Below, piece after piece: positions 1 to 6,430 of a DNA stretch of 20,591 nucleotides. This DNA comes from an uncultured Faecalibacterium sp. (GTDB taxonomy: Bacteria; Bacillota; Clostridia; Oscillospirales; Ruminococcaceae): contig CAKTGS010000033.1 in the NCBI GenBank assembly GCA_934561485.1, forward strand, positions 1 through 20,591, given 5' to 3'. The notes beneath the pieces were generated by a model. That model saw only the letters and a list, made by a program, of their open reading frames with translations, was not told the DNA's origin and ran no database searches. The translations under genes were made by a program, and so were the position numbers. Position 1 is the stretch's first letter. Every line of letters begins with the position of its first letter.

Positions 1-46
1 GGAGACCCTCTATCTTCCCCCGAGCGGCAATATCCCCGAAAACACA

Positions 47-82
47 AAAGGCGCTGGCGGAATTGCTTCCGTCAGCGCCTTT
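47..82 (-). terminator. Strong hairpin just downstream of a leftward promoter
   Basis: A stem of 16 pairs (one G-U) with a TTGC loop: the outer ten pairs, 47-56 with 73-82, are perfect. Read on the minus strand it is followed by TTTTGTGTTTT, a fair U-rich tail, so it can work as an intrinsic terminator for leftward transcription. It sits only about 9 bases after the predicted start of the promoter at 98-126, so it may be an attenuator or the end of a very short RNA. The plus-strand tail is poorer. Confidence 0.7.
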
Positions 83-97
83 GCTTTCGATGGCAAG

Positions 98-126
98 AGT
101 ATAGTCCCTTTGTGCAAAAGTGTCAA
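98..126 (-). promoter_or_regulatory. Strong leftward SigA-type promoter
   Basis: Minus strand: TTGACA (121-126), 17-base spacer, TATACT (98-103). This is a near-consensus promoter pointing out of the window to the left. The predicted start is near 91, immediately before the hairpin at 47-82. A second TTGACA lies at 134-139 but has no matching -10. The gene it serves lies beyond the window. Confidence 0.7.
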
Positions 127-180
127 GGGCTCATGTCAAGGTTTTACGTTTTTCACAACACGAAGAAAGGGAATACAGCA

Positions 181-198
181 AAAGTTTGGCAAAACTTT
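181..198 (-). terminator. Weak hairpin after the DUF1622 gene
   Basis: AAAGTTT (181-187) pairs with AAACTTT (192-198) around a four-base loop. On the minus strand it is followed by TGCTGT, and it lies about 13 bases beyond the DUF1622 stop codon. The stem is AT-rich and the tail poor, so termination would be weak. It is the only candidate end for the operon before the next promoter. Confidence 0.35.
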
Positions 199-211
199 GT
201 TTTCAGATAAA

Positions 212-619
212 CTAGTCATTCTTTTCCGCTTCTGTGTCGTTTTCCGCTTTTTTGCGGCCGGAACGGTGTCCGCCCTGCATTTCCCAGTGCAGCATCAGGC
301 TCATCATGGCACGCAGGGCAAAGGTGGCGGCCAGCGGCACCACCGACTCCAGATTCTGCAGAAGGAAGGTCTTGGCGATCTCCGCCGACATCAGGAATTC
401 CAGCGCCGTGGTCAGGCCGCTGCTCATCTCGTGGTGGAAATCATGGTGGTCATGGAAGAAGGTCGCCCGCACATAGTGATAGGTGGCCTTGACAAGACTG
501 GTGACGATGATGAACAGGCCGATCACTTCGGCCAGACCCGCGATCATGGGCACTGCGGTCTCCAGAAAGCCTTCCAGTCCGTGGGTAATGCCTGCGTTCA
601 GATGATAAAGCCATCCCAT
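212..619 (-). CDS. DUF1622-family small membrane protein
   Basis: A 135-residue membrane protein resembling the DUF1622 family, whose function is unknown. Hydrophobic stretches lie at about 22-45, 68-88 and 92-111, with a histidine-rich loop (HDHHDFHH, about 56-63) between the first two and a charged, lysine/glutamate-rich C-terminal tail. It is the last gene of the dhuD-kdgF-dhuI run: its start is 12 bases after the dhuI stop, and its ribosome site (AAGAGG) overlaps that stop codon, so the two genes are probably translationally coupled. No catalytic motif is seen. Being in a uronate operon suggests a membrane role linked to that pathway, but co-transcription alone does not show it. The family name rests on recognition by eye. 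Confidence 0.75.
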   Translation of the reverse strand: MGWLYHLNAGITHGLEGFLETAVPMIAGLAEVIGLFIIVTSLVKATYHYVRATFFHDHHDFHHEMSSGLTTALEFLMSAEIAKTFLLQNLESVVPLAATFALRAMMSLMLHWEMQGGHRSGRKKAENDTEAEKND

Positions 620-631
620 AGCGGCATCCTC

Positions 632-1267
632 TTACAGCAGGGTCTTGACGTAAGCGGCCAGTTCCTCGTCCTTGCAGGAAGCAAAGAACAGCTCCTGGAA
701 CTTGGCACCGGCCACGGCACCCTTCAGCAGGTCCTGGTCAACGCTCTTCAGGCACTCGATCAGCGGCTTGAAGGTGGCAGCGCGCACGCCGTCCAGGATC
801 TTCTTGTTGCGCTGCTCCGGCTCCACGCGCTCCTTGGGGTAGCCCTGGCCGTGGCCAAAGCCGAACAGCTTTTCAAAGCAGTATTCCAGGTTCAGCTCAC
901 CGCCCCAGCCAAAGCCTTTGGCAAAGGGCATGGCAACGGCGTTGCCATCGTTCACGTGGGCAAAGGTGTAGGCGTCCACGGGGTCCTCCACATGGCCGCA
1001 GATCACGCCGGGGAAGCTGTTCAGGGCCAGCATGGCACCTTCGCCGGTGCCGCAGCCGGTGATCACGTAGTCGGCAGCGCCGCTGTTCAGCAGGATGGCG
1101 GCCAGAATGCCGCACTGCACATAGGTGAGCTGGGCAGCGTCATCGGCGGCGTACATGCCGTAGTTGACCACCTCGTGGCCCATAGGCTCCACGACCTTTT
1201 TCAGGGCGGCCTCAATGATGCCGTTCTTGGCGGCCTGGCTGTTTTCGTTGATGAGTGCAATCTTCAT
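632..1267 (-). CDS. dhuI: RpiB/LacAB-family isomerase of unsaturated uronate breakdown (DhuI-like)
   Basis: A 211-residue protein of the RpiB/LacA/LacB sugar-phosphate isomerase family. It is longer than ordinary RpiB (about 150 residues) and closely resembles streptococcal DhuI, which converts 4-deoxy-L-threo-5-hexosulose-uronate to 3-deoxy-D-glycero-2,5-hexodiulosonate. The MKIALINENSQ opening, the GCGTGEG loop (71-77) and the HVNDGNA segment (104-110, matching the HNDAN motif of RpiB) are all present. The start at 1267 is preferred because AAGGAG (1278-1283) is 10 bases upstream. The ATG at 1276 is only one base from that site, and longer in-frame extensions lack one. The gene lies between kdgF and the DUF1622 gene in one minus-strand operon. 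A general RpiB role is the alternative, but the kdgF and dhuD neighbours favour uronate catabolism. Confidence 0.85.
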   Translation of the reverse strand: MKIALINENSQAAKNGIIEAALKKVVEPMGHEVVNYGMYAADDAAQLTYVQCGILAAILLNSGAADYVITGCGTGEGAMLALNSFPGVICGHVEDPVDAYTFAHVNDGNAVAMPFAKGFGWGGELNLEYCFEKLFGFGHGQGYPKERVEPEQRNKKILDGVRAATFKPLIECLKSVDQDLLKGAVAGAKFQELFFASCKDEELAAYVKTLL

Positions 1268-1310
1268 AACTGTCATTCTCCTTCTTATTCCTGCCCGGTT
1301 GAACCGGTGC

Positions 1311-1655
1311 TTATACAAAGTCTTCCCGCATCGGGGTAAAAAAGTCCAGCATCACGCCGCCTTCCAGGCAGACGCAGCCGTGCATCACGCCGTTCTGCTT
1401 CAGCAGGGTGTCGCCGGGGCCGACCTCGCGGGTCTCGTCCCCGATGGTAAAGCGGTAGCGCCCCGAAACGATGTAGGTGATCTGGGTGTGGGGGTGGCAG
1501 TGCATCGCGCCCACGCCGCCGGTCTCAAAGGTGTTTTCCACACACATGGCGTCCCTGCTGTAGGCCAGCACCCGGCGCTTGACGCCCTGGCCGCACACCT
1601 CCGGCTCGATCTCTGCATGGGGCACCCAGGCAATGTCCTTGTGCTGCTTGTCCAT
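1311..1655 (-). CDS. kdgF: KdgF-like cupin, unsaturated uronate lineariser
   Basis: A 114-residue single-domain cupin. KdgF converts the cyclic 4,5-unsaturated uronate left by polysaccharide lyases into its linear ketone form. The metal site motif is visible as HCHPHTQ (52-58), with a further histidine at 92 (NGVMHG). The C-terminal LDFFTPMREDF holds D104, F106 and R110 in the D-x-F-x3-R spacing that, as I recall, marks the KdgF active site. The start at 1655 has AAGGA about 8 bases upstream; the earlier in-frame ATG at 1682 has no such site. It is separated from dhuD by 103 bases containing a terminator-like hairpin, and from dhuI by 43 bases. Substrate (galacturonate- or glucuronate-type) cannot be told from sequence. 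Confidence 0.82.
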   Translation of the reverse strand: MDKQHKDIAWVPHAEIEPEVCGQGVKRRVLAYSRDAMCVENTFETGGVGAMHCHPHTQITYIVSGRYRFTIGDETREVGPGDTLLKQNGVMHGCVCLEGGVMLDFFTPMREDFV

Positions 1656-1687
1656 GGCGGTTTTCCTTTCTGCACTGTGCACAAAAA

Positions 1688-1729
1688 CGCGGCGGCAGGC
1701 AGGACGTTCCCGCCCGGCCTGCCGCCGTG
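1688..1729 (-). terminator. Terminator-like hairpin inside the uronate operon
   Basis: CGGCGGCAGGC (1690-1700) pairs perfectly with GCCTGCCGCCG (1717-1727), extended by two more pairs (one G-U) to 1688-1729, with a 16-base loop. On the minus strand the stem is followed at once by TTTTT (1687-1683). It lies between the dhuD stop and the kdgF ribosome site, so it could lower kdgF-dhuI-DUF1622 expression relative to dhuD, or protect the dhuD 3' end. Confidence 0.65.
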
Positions 1730-1758
1730 CTTATCTCCTACAGGAAAAATCCCGGTGC

Positions 1759-2568
1759 TTACTGGGGCTGCTTGCCGATGTAAGCCAGGATGCCGCCGTC
1801 CACGTACAGGATCAGGCCGTTGACGAAATCGGATGCTTCGGATGCCAGGAACACAGCGGGTCCGCCCAGATCCTCGGCTTCGCCCCAGCGGCCAGCGGGG
1901 GTCTTGGCCACGATGAAGCTGTCGAAGGGATGACGGCTGCCATCGGGCTGACGCTCACGCAGCGGTGCGGTCTGCGGGGTGGCAATGTAGCCGGGTCCAA
2001 TGCCGTTGCACTGGATGTTGTAGGCACCGTACTCGGAAGCAATGTTCTTGGTCAGCATCTTCAGGCCGCCCTTGGCTGCAGCGTAGGCGGAAACGGTCTC
2101 GCGGCCCAGCTCGCTCATCATGGAGCAGATGTTGATGATCTTGCCGCCGCCCTGTGCGATCATGTCGGGGATGACAGCCTTTGCCACGATGAAGGGAGCG
2201 TTCAGGTCCACATCGATGACCTGACGGAACTGAGCAGCGCTCATCTCGGTCATGGGGATGCGCTTGATGATACCGGCGTTGTTGACCAGGATGTTGATGT
2301 GGCCGACTTCCTCGGTGACCTTGGCCACCAGGGCATTGACGGCGTCCTCATCGGTCACATCGCAGACGTAGCCGTGAGCCTTGATGCCGGCTTCCGCATA
2401 AGCTGCCAGACCCTTGTCCACCAGCTCCTGCTTGATGTCGTTGAACACGATGGTTGCACCATTGGCAGCCATTGCCTTTGCAATTGCCATACCGATGCCG
2501 TAGGAAGCGCCGGTGATCAGCGCGACCTTGCCGGTCAGATCAAACGATTTGGGAGTGCACTGTGCCAT
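1759..2568 (-). CDS. dhuD: SDR dehydrogenase, 2-keto-3-deoxygluconate-forming (DhuD / gluconate 5-dehydrogenase type)
   Basis: A 269-residue classical short-chain dehydrogenase. TGASYGIG (19-26) binds the cofactor; NNAG (96-99), S149 and Y162-x3-K166 form the catalytic set. Overall it matches the gluconate 5-dehydrogenase-like branch that includes streptococcal DhuD, which reduces 3-deoxy-D-glycero-2,5-hexodiulosonate to 2-keto-3-deoxy-D-gluconate. The ATG at 2568 is chosen because GGAGG (2577-2581) lies 8 bases upstream; a TTG five codons earlier is in frame but overlaps this site. It is first in the operon, downstream of the promoter at 2672-2700. Automatic annotation would probably call it gluconate 5-dehydrogenase. 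The kdgF and dhuI genes following it favour the uronate step. NADH versus NADPH preference is not clear. Confidence 0.82.
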   Translation of the reverse strand: MAQCTPKSFDLTGKVALITGASYGIGMAIAKAMAANGATIVFNDIKQELVDKGLAAYAEAGIKAHGYVCDVTDEDAVNALVAKVTEEVGHINILVNNAGIIKRIPMTEMSAAQFRQVIDVDLNAPFIVAKAVIPDMIAQGGGKIINICSMMSELGRETVSAYAAAKGGLKMLTKNIASEYGAYNIQCNGIGPGYIATPQTAPLRERQPDGSRHPFDSFIVAKTPAGRWGEAEDLGGPAVFLASEASDFVNGLILYVDGGILAYIGKQPQ

Positions 2569-2671
2569 AATAGAGTCCTCCAATCAAATTCATTTCCCGG
2601 GGAAAACCCCGTTTTTTGCCTTGTGGGCAGCACCCGGCCGGACGGGCCGGGCAGCGGCCTTCTTGTATACT

Positions 2672-2700
2672 AGGATATCATTCTTTGCCGGGTGCGTCAA
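2672..2700 (-). promoter_or_regulatory. Promoter of the dhuD-kdgF-dhuI-DUF1622 operon
   Basis: Minus strand: TTGACG (2695-2700), 17-base spacer, TATCCT (2672-2677). The -35 box and spacer overlap one copy of a 16-base direct repeat (2681-2696; second copy 2729-2744), which makes control by a DNA-binding protein likely. No regulator gene is present in the window. Confidence 0.65.
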
Positions 2701-2744
2701 GGCGTTTTCTTGCGCGGATTTGCGTGATTTCTTTGCCGGATGCG
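2681..2744. repeat. Pair of 16-base direct repeats at the dhuD promoter
   Basis: TTCTTTGCCGGGTGCG (2681-2696) and TTCTTTGCCGGATGCG (2729-2744) differ at one base and start 48 bases apart, close to four and a half helical turns. The first overlaps the -35 box and spacer of the operon promoter. They could be operator sites for a uronate-responsive repressor or activator. This is inferred from position only. Confidence 0.5.
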
Positions 2745-2948
2745 GACGTTGCTTTTGAAAAAGCAGCGCTTTATCGTGGGTTTAAAAGTGCGCGATTGCC
2801 ACACCGCAGTGCCCTTGTCACGATGCACAAGATATCGGCGCTTTCTTTGGGCTTGTTGACAAGGAAACTTGAACTTTCTTGACGATCCATGCGAAGCAGG
2901 GGTGCTGTCCGTAATGGTCAGTTTCCTCCGGTCAAGGAATCAACAAGC

Positions 2949-2980
2949 AAAAGCGCAGCGATGAGAACCGCTGCGCTTTT
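2949..2980 (-). terminator. Terminator of the short-chain dehydrogenase gene
   Basis: Twelve perfect pairs (2949-2960 with 2969-2980) around an eight-base loop. On the minus strand TTTT closes the stem and is followed by GCTTGTTG. It begins two bases after the stop codon of the minus-strand dehydrogenase gene. The stem has A and T runs at both ends, so it could also stop plus-strand transcription. Confidence 0.8.
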
Positions 2981-2982
2981 TG

Positions 2983-3756
2983 TCAGCCCAGTTTCTTTTT
3001 CTGCTGCCGGGCCACAATGGGCATCAGCAGCGGCAGGGGTACCAGTTTCTGAGCGGTGGTGCACACCCGCATAAAGGCCGAGGGCACAATGATGGTTTTG
3101 TGGTGCATCATGCCCAGCAGGGCTTCTTCCACGCACAGCTGCGGGGAGATGCCCTTGAGGGCAAACACCACCCCGGCCCGGTCGTTGAACTCGGTGTTCA
3201 CCGGCCCCGGGCAGAGTGCACAGACGCACACCGGGCTGTGCTGTTCGCGCAGCTCCTCGGCTGCACCCCGGGTCAGGCTGACCACGTAGGCCTTGCTGGC
3301 GTAGTAGCCCGCCATATACGGCCCGCCCGGCAGCAGCCCTGCCGAGGACGCCACGTTCAGGATGGTGCCGCCGCCTGCAGCGTGCAGCTTGCGCACCGCA
3401 AACTGGAACAGCCGCCGCATGGCAGCCACGTTGACCTGCACCATTTCTTCCTCTTTGGCAGGGTCGGTTTCCAGCAGGCTGCCGCAGACGCCAAAGCCTG
3501 CGTTGTTGATGAAAATGTCGATGGTTTCTCCGGCAAGAGCTGCGCACAGCGCATCGCAGGCGGCCTTGTCGGCCAGGTCGGCAGGCAGGATGCGGCATTC
3601 GATGCCGTGGGCCTGCTTCAGCTCCAGGGCCAGGGCTTCCAGCCGGTCGGCCCGGCGGGCGGTAAGAATGAGGCGGCAGCCCATGGCGGCATAGCGGCGG
3701 GCAAACTCCTGCCCGATGCCGGAGCTTGCCCCGGTGATCCAGACGGTTTTTGACAT
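2983..3756 (-). CDS. Short-chain dehydrogenase/reductase, substrate unknown
   Basis: A 257-residue classical SDR oxidoreductase. TGASSGIG (8-15) is the dinucleotide-binding turn; NNAG (84-87), S137/S138 and Y151-x3-K155 supply the catalytic residues. TARR at 32-35 after the second strand suggests an NADP(H) preference, as in the DltE/YqjQ-like branch; this is inference. A basic C-terminal end (RQQKKK) and a hydrophobic segment near 239-247 are typical of this branch, which often acts on lipophilic ketones. The start at 3756 has GGAG seven bases upstream; the 23-residue in-frame extension does not. It follows the aldo/keto reductase gene by 111 bases that hold a REP-like unit. It is only distantly related to dhuD and is not part of that operon. 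The true substrate cannot be read from sequence. Confidence 0.85.
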   Translation of the reverse strand: MSKTVWITGASSGIGQEFARRYAAMGCRLILTARRADRLEALALELKQAHGIECRILPADLADKAACDALCAALAGETIDIFINNAGFGVCGSLLETDPAKEEEMVQVNVAAMRRLFQFAVRKLHAAGGGTILNVASSAGLLPGGPYMAGYYASKAYVVSLTRGAAEELREQHSPVCVCALCPGPVNTEFNDRAGVVFALKGISPQLCVEEALLGMMHHKTIIVPSAFMRVCTTAQKLVPLPLLMPIVARQQKKKLG

Positions 3757-3802
3757 AAAGATCTCCTTATTCTGGCAGCACACTCCCCAGTCTGCTTGCG
3801 CA

Positions 3803-3850
3803 GCCATCTCCGAGGGAGCTGGCAAAGCCGGCAGGCTTTGACAGAGGGGG
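3803..3850 (-). repeat. Single REP-like unit
   Basis: Read on the minus strand this has the same plan as the units at 6047-6195 and 15934-16068: a CCCTC head, a GTCA-flanked middle hairpin (3823-3829 with 3834-3840, seven pairs) and a CTCC/GGAG tail hairpin near 3808-3818. It fills most of the gap between the aldo/keto reductase and dehydrogenase genes. No protein-coding potential is seen. Confidence 0.5.
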
Positions 3851-3867
3851 TTTGTCTCGATGCGGCT

Positions 3868-4869
3868 TTATTCTTTTGCAAACCCGGAAGCCTTGTCAAT
3901 GGCGGCCAGTTCTTCGGCGGTGAAATGGGTGTTTTCCAGTGCCTTGATGTTATCCAGAATCTGCTCCGGGCGGGAAGCGCCGATCAGCACGCTGATCACC
4001 TGGCCGTCCTTCAGGATCCATGCCAGGGCCATTTCAGCCAGGGTCTGGCCGCGTGCGGCGGCGATCTCGTTCAGGGCACGGATCTGGGCCAGCTTTTCTT
4101 CCGTGAGGGCGGATTCCTTCAGGAAACGGCCATCGGTGCGCACACGGCTGTCCTCCGGGATGCCGTGCAGGTAGCGGTCGGTCAGCAGGCCCTGTGCCAG
4201 CGGGCTGAAGGCGATGATGCCCTTGTTCAGGCGCACAGCCGTTTCCTTCAGGCCGTTCTGCTCAATGGTGCGGTCAAAGATGGAGTAGCGGTTCTGATTG
4301 ATCACAAAGGGCACGTGCAGCTCGTTCAGGATGGCGGCGGCCTTTTCCAGGGTCGTGCCGTTGTAGTTGGACAGGCCCGCGTACAGGGCCTTGCCGCTCT
4401 GCACAGCGGTGGCCAGGGCACCCATGGTTTCTTCCAGCGGGGTGTTGGGGTCCATGCGGTGGTGGTAGTAGATGTCCACATAGTCCAGCCCCAGCCGCTG
4501 CAGGCTCTGATCCAGGCTGGCCAGCAGATACTTGCGGCTGCCCCAGTCGCCGTAGGGGCCGTCCCACATGGTGTAGCCCGCCTTGGTGCTGATGATCAGC
4601 TCATCGCGGTAGGGCATAAAGTTTTCGTGCAGGATGCGGCCCAGGTTTTTTTCGGCGCTGCCCGGCTCCGGGCCGTAGTTGTTGGCCAGATCAAAGTGGG
4701 TGATGCCATGATCAAAGGCGGTGAAACAGAGCTGCTTCATGGTGTCGTAACGGGCCGTATCGCCAAAGTTGTGCCAGAAGCCCAGCGAAACAGCCGGAAG
4801 CAGCAGGCCACTTTTGCCGCAGCGGTGGTACGGCATGGTGGAATAACGTGCATCGGATGCCTGATACAT
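3868..4869 (-). CDS. Aldo/keto reductase, YghZ/MgrA type
   Basis: A 333-residue NADPH-dependent aldo/keto reductase of the YghZ branch, which reduces L-glyceraldehyde 3-phosphate and other small aldehydes such as methylglyoxal. The tetrad is in place: D60 and Y65 (HFDLANNYG), K96 (ISTKAGY) and H136 (YYHHRMD). The segment GPEPGSAE after the catalytic tyrosine and the WDGPYGDWGSRKY stretch (102-114) are typical of YghZ homologues. The C-terminal LIGASRPEQI segment (about 301-310) is the phosphate-binding part of the NADPH site. The ATG at 4869 has AAAGGAG about nine bases upstream, so a 24-residue in-frame extension is rejected. Its promoter is not obvious. It lies downstream of the trpS terminator. 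Confidence 0.87.
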   Translation of the reverse strand: MYQASDARYSTMPYHRCGKSGLLLPAVSLGFWHNFGDTARYDTMKQLCFTAFDHGITHFDLANNYGPEPGSAEKNLGRILHENFMPYRDELIISTKAGYTMWDGPYGDWGSRKYLLASLDQSLQRLGLDYVDIYYHHRMDPNTPLEETMGALATAVQSGKALYAGLSNYNGTTLEKAAAILNELHVPFVINQNRYSIFDRTIEQNGLKETAVRLNKGIIAFSPLAQGLLTDRYLHGIPEDSRVRTDGRFLKESALTEEKLAQIRALNEIAAARGQTLAEMALAWILKDGQVISVLIGASRPEQILDNIKALENTHFTAEELAAIDKASGFAKE

Positions 4870-4927
4870 GAAAAACACTCCTTTGTATTGTTTTGGTGAC
4901 CCTGTTTTAGCACGCTGGCCAGACCAA

Positions 4928-4955
4928 AAGAGCCTCTCCAATTGGAAAGGCTCTT
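4928..4955 (-). terminator. trpS terminator
   Basis: AAGAGCCT (4928-4935) pairs with AGGCTCTT (4948-4955); an inner TCCA/TGGA extension follows one mismatch. On the minus strand the stem is followed by TTGGTCT, with TTTT at the junction. It starts 7 bases beyond the trpS stop codon. Confidence 0.75.
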
Positions 4956-4962
4956 GAGGTAC

Positions 4963-6024
4963 TTATTTCAGCAGATTGTCGTTGTCAAAATAATCAATGC
5001 GCATGGATTTGCGGACATCGGCCAGGGTGGCGGCAGCAGTCTTTTCAGCATAGGCACTGCCTTCCTTCAGGATCTCCACCACTTCGGGCAGGCGCTGCTC
5101 CCACTCCTTGCGGCGGGTGCGGATGGGTTCCAGCTCCGCCTGCATGACGCTGTTCAGGAACTTTTTCACCTTCACATCGCCCAGACCGCCGCGCTGGTAG
5201 TGGGCCTTCAGTTCGTCCAGATTCTGATATTCCGGCCAGAACTCGGCAAAGTGCTCCGGACGGCAGAAAGCGTCCAGGTAGATGAACACCGGGTTGCCCT
5301 CCACCTTGCCGGGGTCCTGCACCCGCAGGTGGTTGGGGTCGGTGTACATGGACATGACCTTCTTCTTGATGTCCTCCGACTCCTCGGACAGGTAAATGCA
5401 GTTGCCCAGGCTCTTGCTCATCTTGGCCTTGCCGTCAATGCCGGGCAGGCGCAGGCAGGCGGCGTTCTGGGGCAGCACGATCTCCGGCTCCACCAGCGTT
5501 TCGCCGTACACGGAGTTGAACTTGTGCACGATCTCGCAGCACTGCTCGATCATGGGCTTCTGGTCCTCACCGGCGGGCACCGTGGTGGCCTTGAAGGCGG
5601 TGATGTCGGCCGCCTGGCTGATGGGGTAGCAGAAGAAGCCCACCGGGATGCTGGTCTCGAAGTTGCGCATCTGGATCTCGCTCTTCACGGTGGGGTTGCG
5701 CTGCAGGCGGCTGACGGTGACCAGATTCATATAATAGAAGCTCAGTTCCGTCAGCTCCGGCACCATGGACTGGATAAAGATGTGGGTCTTGGCCGGGTCG
5801 ATGCCGCAGGCCAGGTAGTCCAGTGCCACCTGCAGGATGTTCTGGCGCACCTTCTCCGGGTTGTCGGCGTTGTCGGTCAGGGCCTGTGCATCGGCGATCA
5901 TCACATAGATCTCATCATACTCGCCGGAGTTCTGCAGGCGCACGCGCTCCTTCAGGGAGCCGACGTAGTGGCCCACATGCAGACGTCCGGTCGGGCGGTC
6001 GCCCGTCAGAATCACTTTTTTCAT
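4963..6024 (-). CDS. trpS: Tryptophanyl-tRNA synthetase
   Basis: A 353-residue class I aminoacyl-tRNA synthetase that charges tRNA-Trp. The HIGH motif is HVGH (16-19) inside [13 protein letters not shown]. The KMSKS loop is intact at 201-205 ([10 protein letters not shown]). The [10 protein letters not shown] segment (151-160) is the tryptophan-pocket region shared by bacterial TrpS. Length is a little above the usual 325-335 residues. The start at 6024 has AAGGAG eight or nine bases upstream; the in-frame extension to 6123 merely reads through the repeat-rich leader. The gene stands alone, with its own promoter (6231-6259) and terminator. Its leader of about 200 bases has no T-box signature but contains an inverted pair of REP-like hairpins, the nearest one ending about 10 bases before the ribosome site. 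Confidence 0.96.
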   Translation of the reverse strand: MKKVILTGDRPTGRLHVGHYVGSLKERVRLQNSGEYDEIYVMIADAQALTDNADNPEKVRQNILQVALDYLACGIDPAKTHIFIQSMVPELTELSFYYMNLVTVSRLQRNPTVKSEIQMRNFETSIPVGFFCYPISQAADITAFKATTVPAGEDQKPMIEQCCEIVHKFNSVYGETLVEPEIVLPQNAACLRLPGIDGKAKMSKSLGNCIYLSEESEDIKKKVMSMYTDPNHLRVQDPGKVEGNPVFIYLDAFCRPEHFAEFWPEYQNLDELKAHYQRGGLGDVKVKKFLNSVMQAELEPIRTRRKEWEQRLPEVVEILKEGSAYAEKTAAATLADVRKSMRIDYFDNDNLLK

Positions 6025-6046
6025 GGTTTTCTCCTTTTTAGATAAA

Positions 6047-6195
6047 CCTTCCCCCTCGGGGGAAGGTGGCAGCGCCGTCAGGCGATGACGGATGAGGGGC
6101 AGGTCCCTCTTGATTCCGTCCACAAAAACGACTGCTTTTTGCTGCTTCCCCTCATCCGGCGCTAACGCGCCGCCTTCCCCCGAGGGGGGGAAGGC
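6047..6195. repeat. Inverted pair of REP-like units in the trpS leader
   Basis: Two units face each other. The left contains the hairpin 6047-6066 (CCTTCCCCC with GGGGGAAGG) and ends in CGGATGAGGGG (6089-6099). The right begins with the exact complement, CCCCTCATCCG (6148-6158), and ends in the hairpin 6172-6195. A 48-base spacer (6100-6147) separates them. The layout is that of a bacterial interspersed mosaic element. It falls within the predicted trpS transcript. Confidence 0.7.
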
Positions 6196-6230
6196 TTTTT
6201 CGCAGGCGGAGAGGTGTTTTTATTAGGTTA

Positions 6231-6259
6231 AGTATATCCTGCCCTGCATTTTCTGTCAA
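6231..6259 (-). promoter_or_regulatory. trpS promoter
   Basis: Minus strand: TTGACA (6254-6259), 17-base spacer, TATACT (6231-6236). Near consensus. The predicted start near 6224 gives a leader of about 200 bases containing the REP-like pair. Confidence 0.75.
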
Positions 6260-6283
6260 CAAAACCGCGACAGGAAAAAGAAA

Positions 6284-6310
6284 AAAGCGATGGAAAATTT
6301 CCATCGCTTT
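6284..6310 (-). terminator. Terminator of the tRNA pair
   Basis: A 27-base palindrome (AAAGCGATGG arm, 6284-6296 with 6298-6310). The minus-strand tail is TTTTTTCTTTTTCC, a textbook U-run. It begins 2 bases after the encoded CCA of tRNA-Asn. Confidence 0.85.
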
Positions 6311-6312
6311 AC

Positions 6313-6389
6313 TGGCGCCTCTTGCCTGACTCGAACAGGCGACACCCTGATTAACAGTCAGGTGCTCTAACCGACTGAGCTAAAGAGGC
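6313..6389 (-). tRNA. tRNA-Asn (GTT)
   Basis: A 77-base gene including an encoded CCA. Acceptor stem GCCTCTT/AAGAGGC with discriminator G; D stem GCTC/GAGC; anticodon stem CCTGA/TCAGG enclosing the loop CTGTTAA, so the anticodon is GTT (Asn); T stem GCCTG/CAGGC around TTCGAGT. All four stems are fully paired. It is the second gene of a two-tRNA unit, 41 bases after tRNA-Glu. Confidence 0.97.
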
Positions 6390-6430
6390 ATCTATATAAA
6401 ACGGCGTAGAGCCGTTTTACTACTAAAAAA

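Larger units (their letters stand above)
2584..2948. other. Intergenic region upstream of the uronate operon
   Basis: No coding region is supported: short open frames on either strand lack ribosome sites and recognisable protein. On the minus strand it carries the dhuD promoter and an untranslated leader of about 95 bases. Further upstream are a 16-base direct repeat and a cluster of CTTG/CAAG motifs around 2848-2875. The stretch 2700-2880 is less GC-rich than the flanking genes. Confidence 0.55.

Noticed and set aside
632..2568. KduI/KduD pathway in place of DhuI/DhuD
   Set aside because: KduI is a larger cupin-type isomerase, whereas the isomerase here is clearly RpiB/LacAB-like. The SDR is more like the gluconate 5-dehydrogenase branch, although KduD is close enough that the name is not certain.
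6025..6123. N-terminal extension of TrpS by 33 residues
   Set aside because: The extension begins at GTG, reads through the repeat element and lacks a ribosome site; the ATG at 6024 has a good one and matches the family's start.
6025..6240. T-box riboswitch upstream of trpS
   Set aside because: The conserved T-box core (GGTGG...ACC type) and specifier stem are not found; the leader consists of REP-like inverted repeats.
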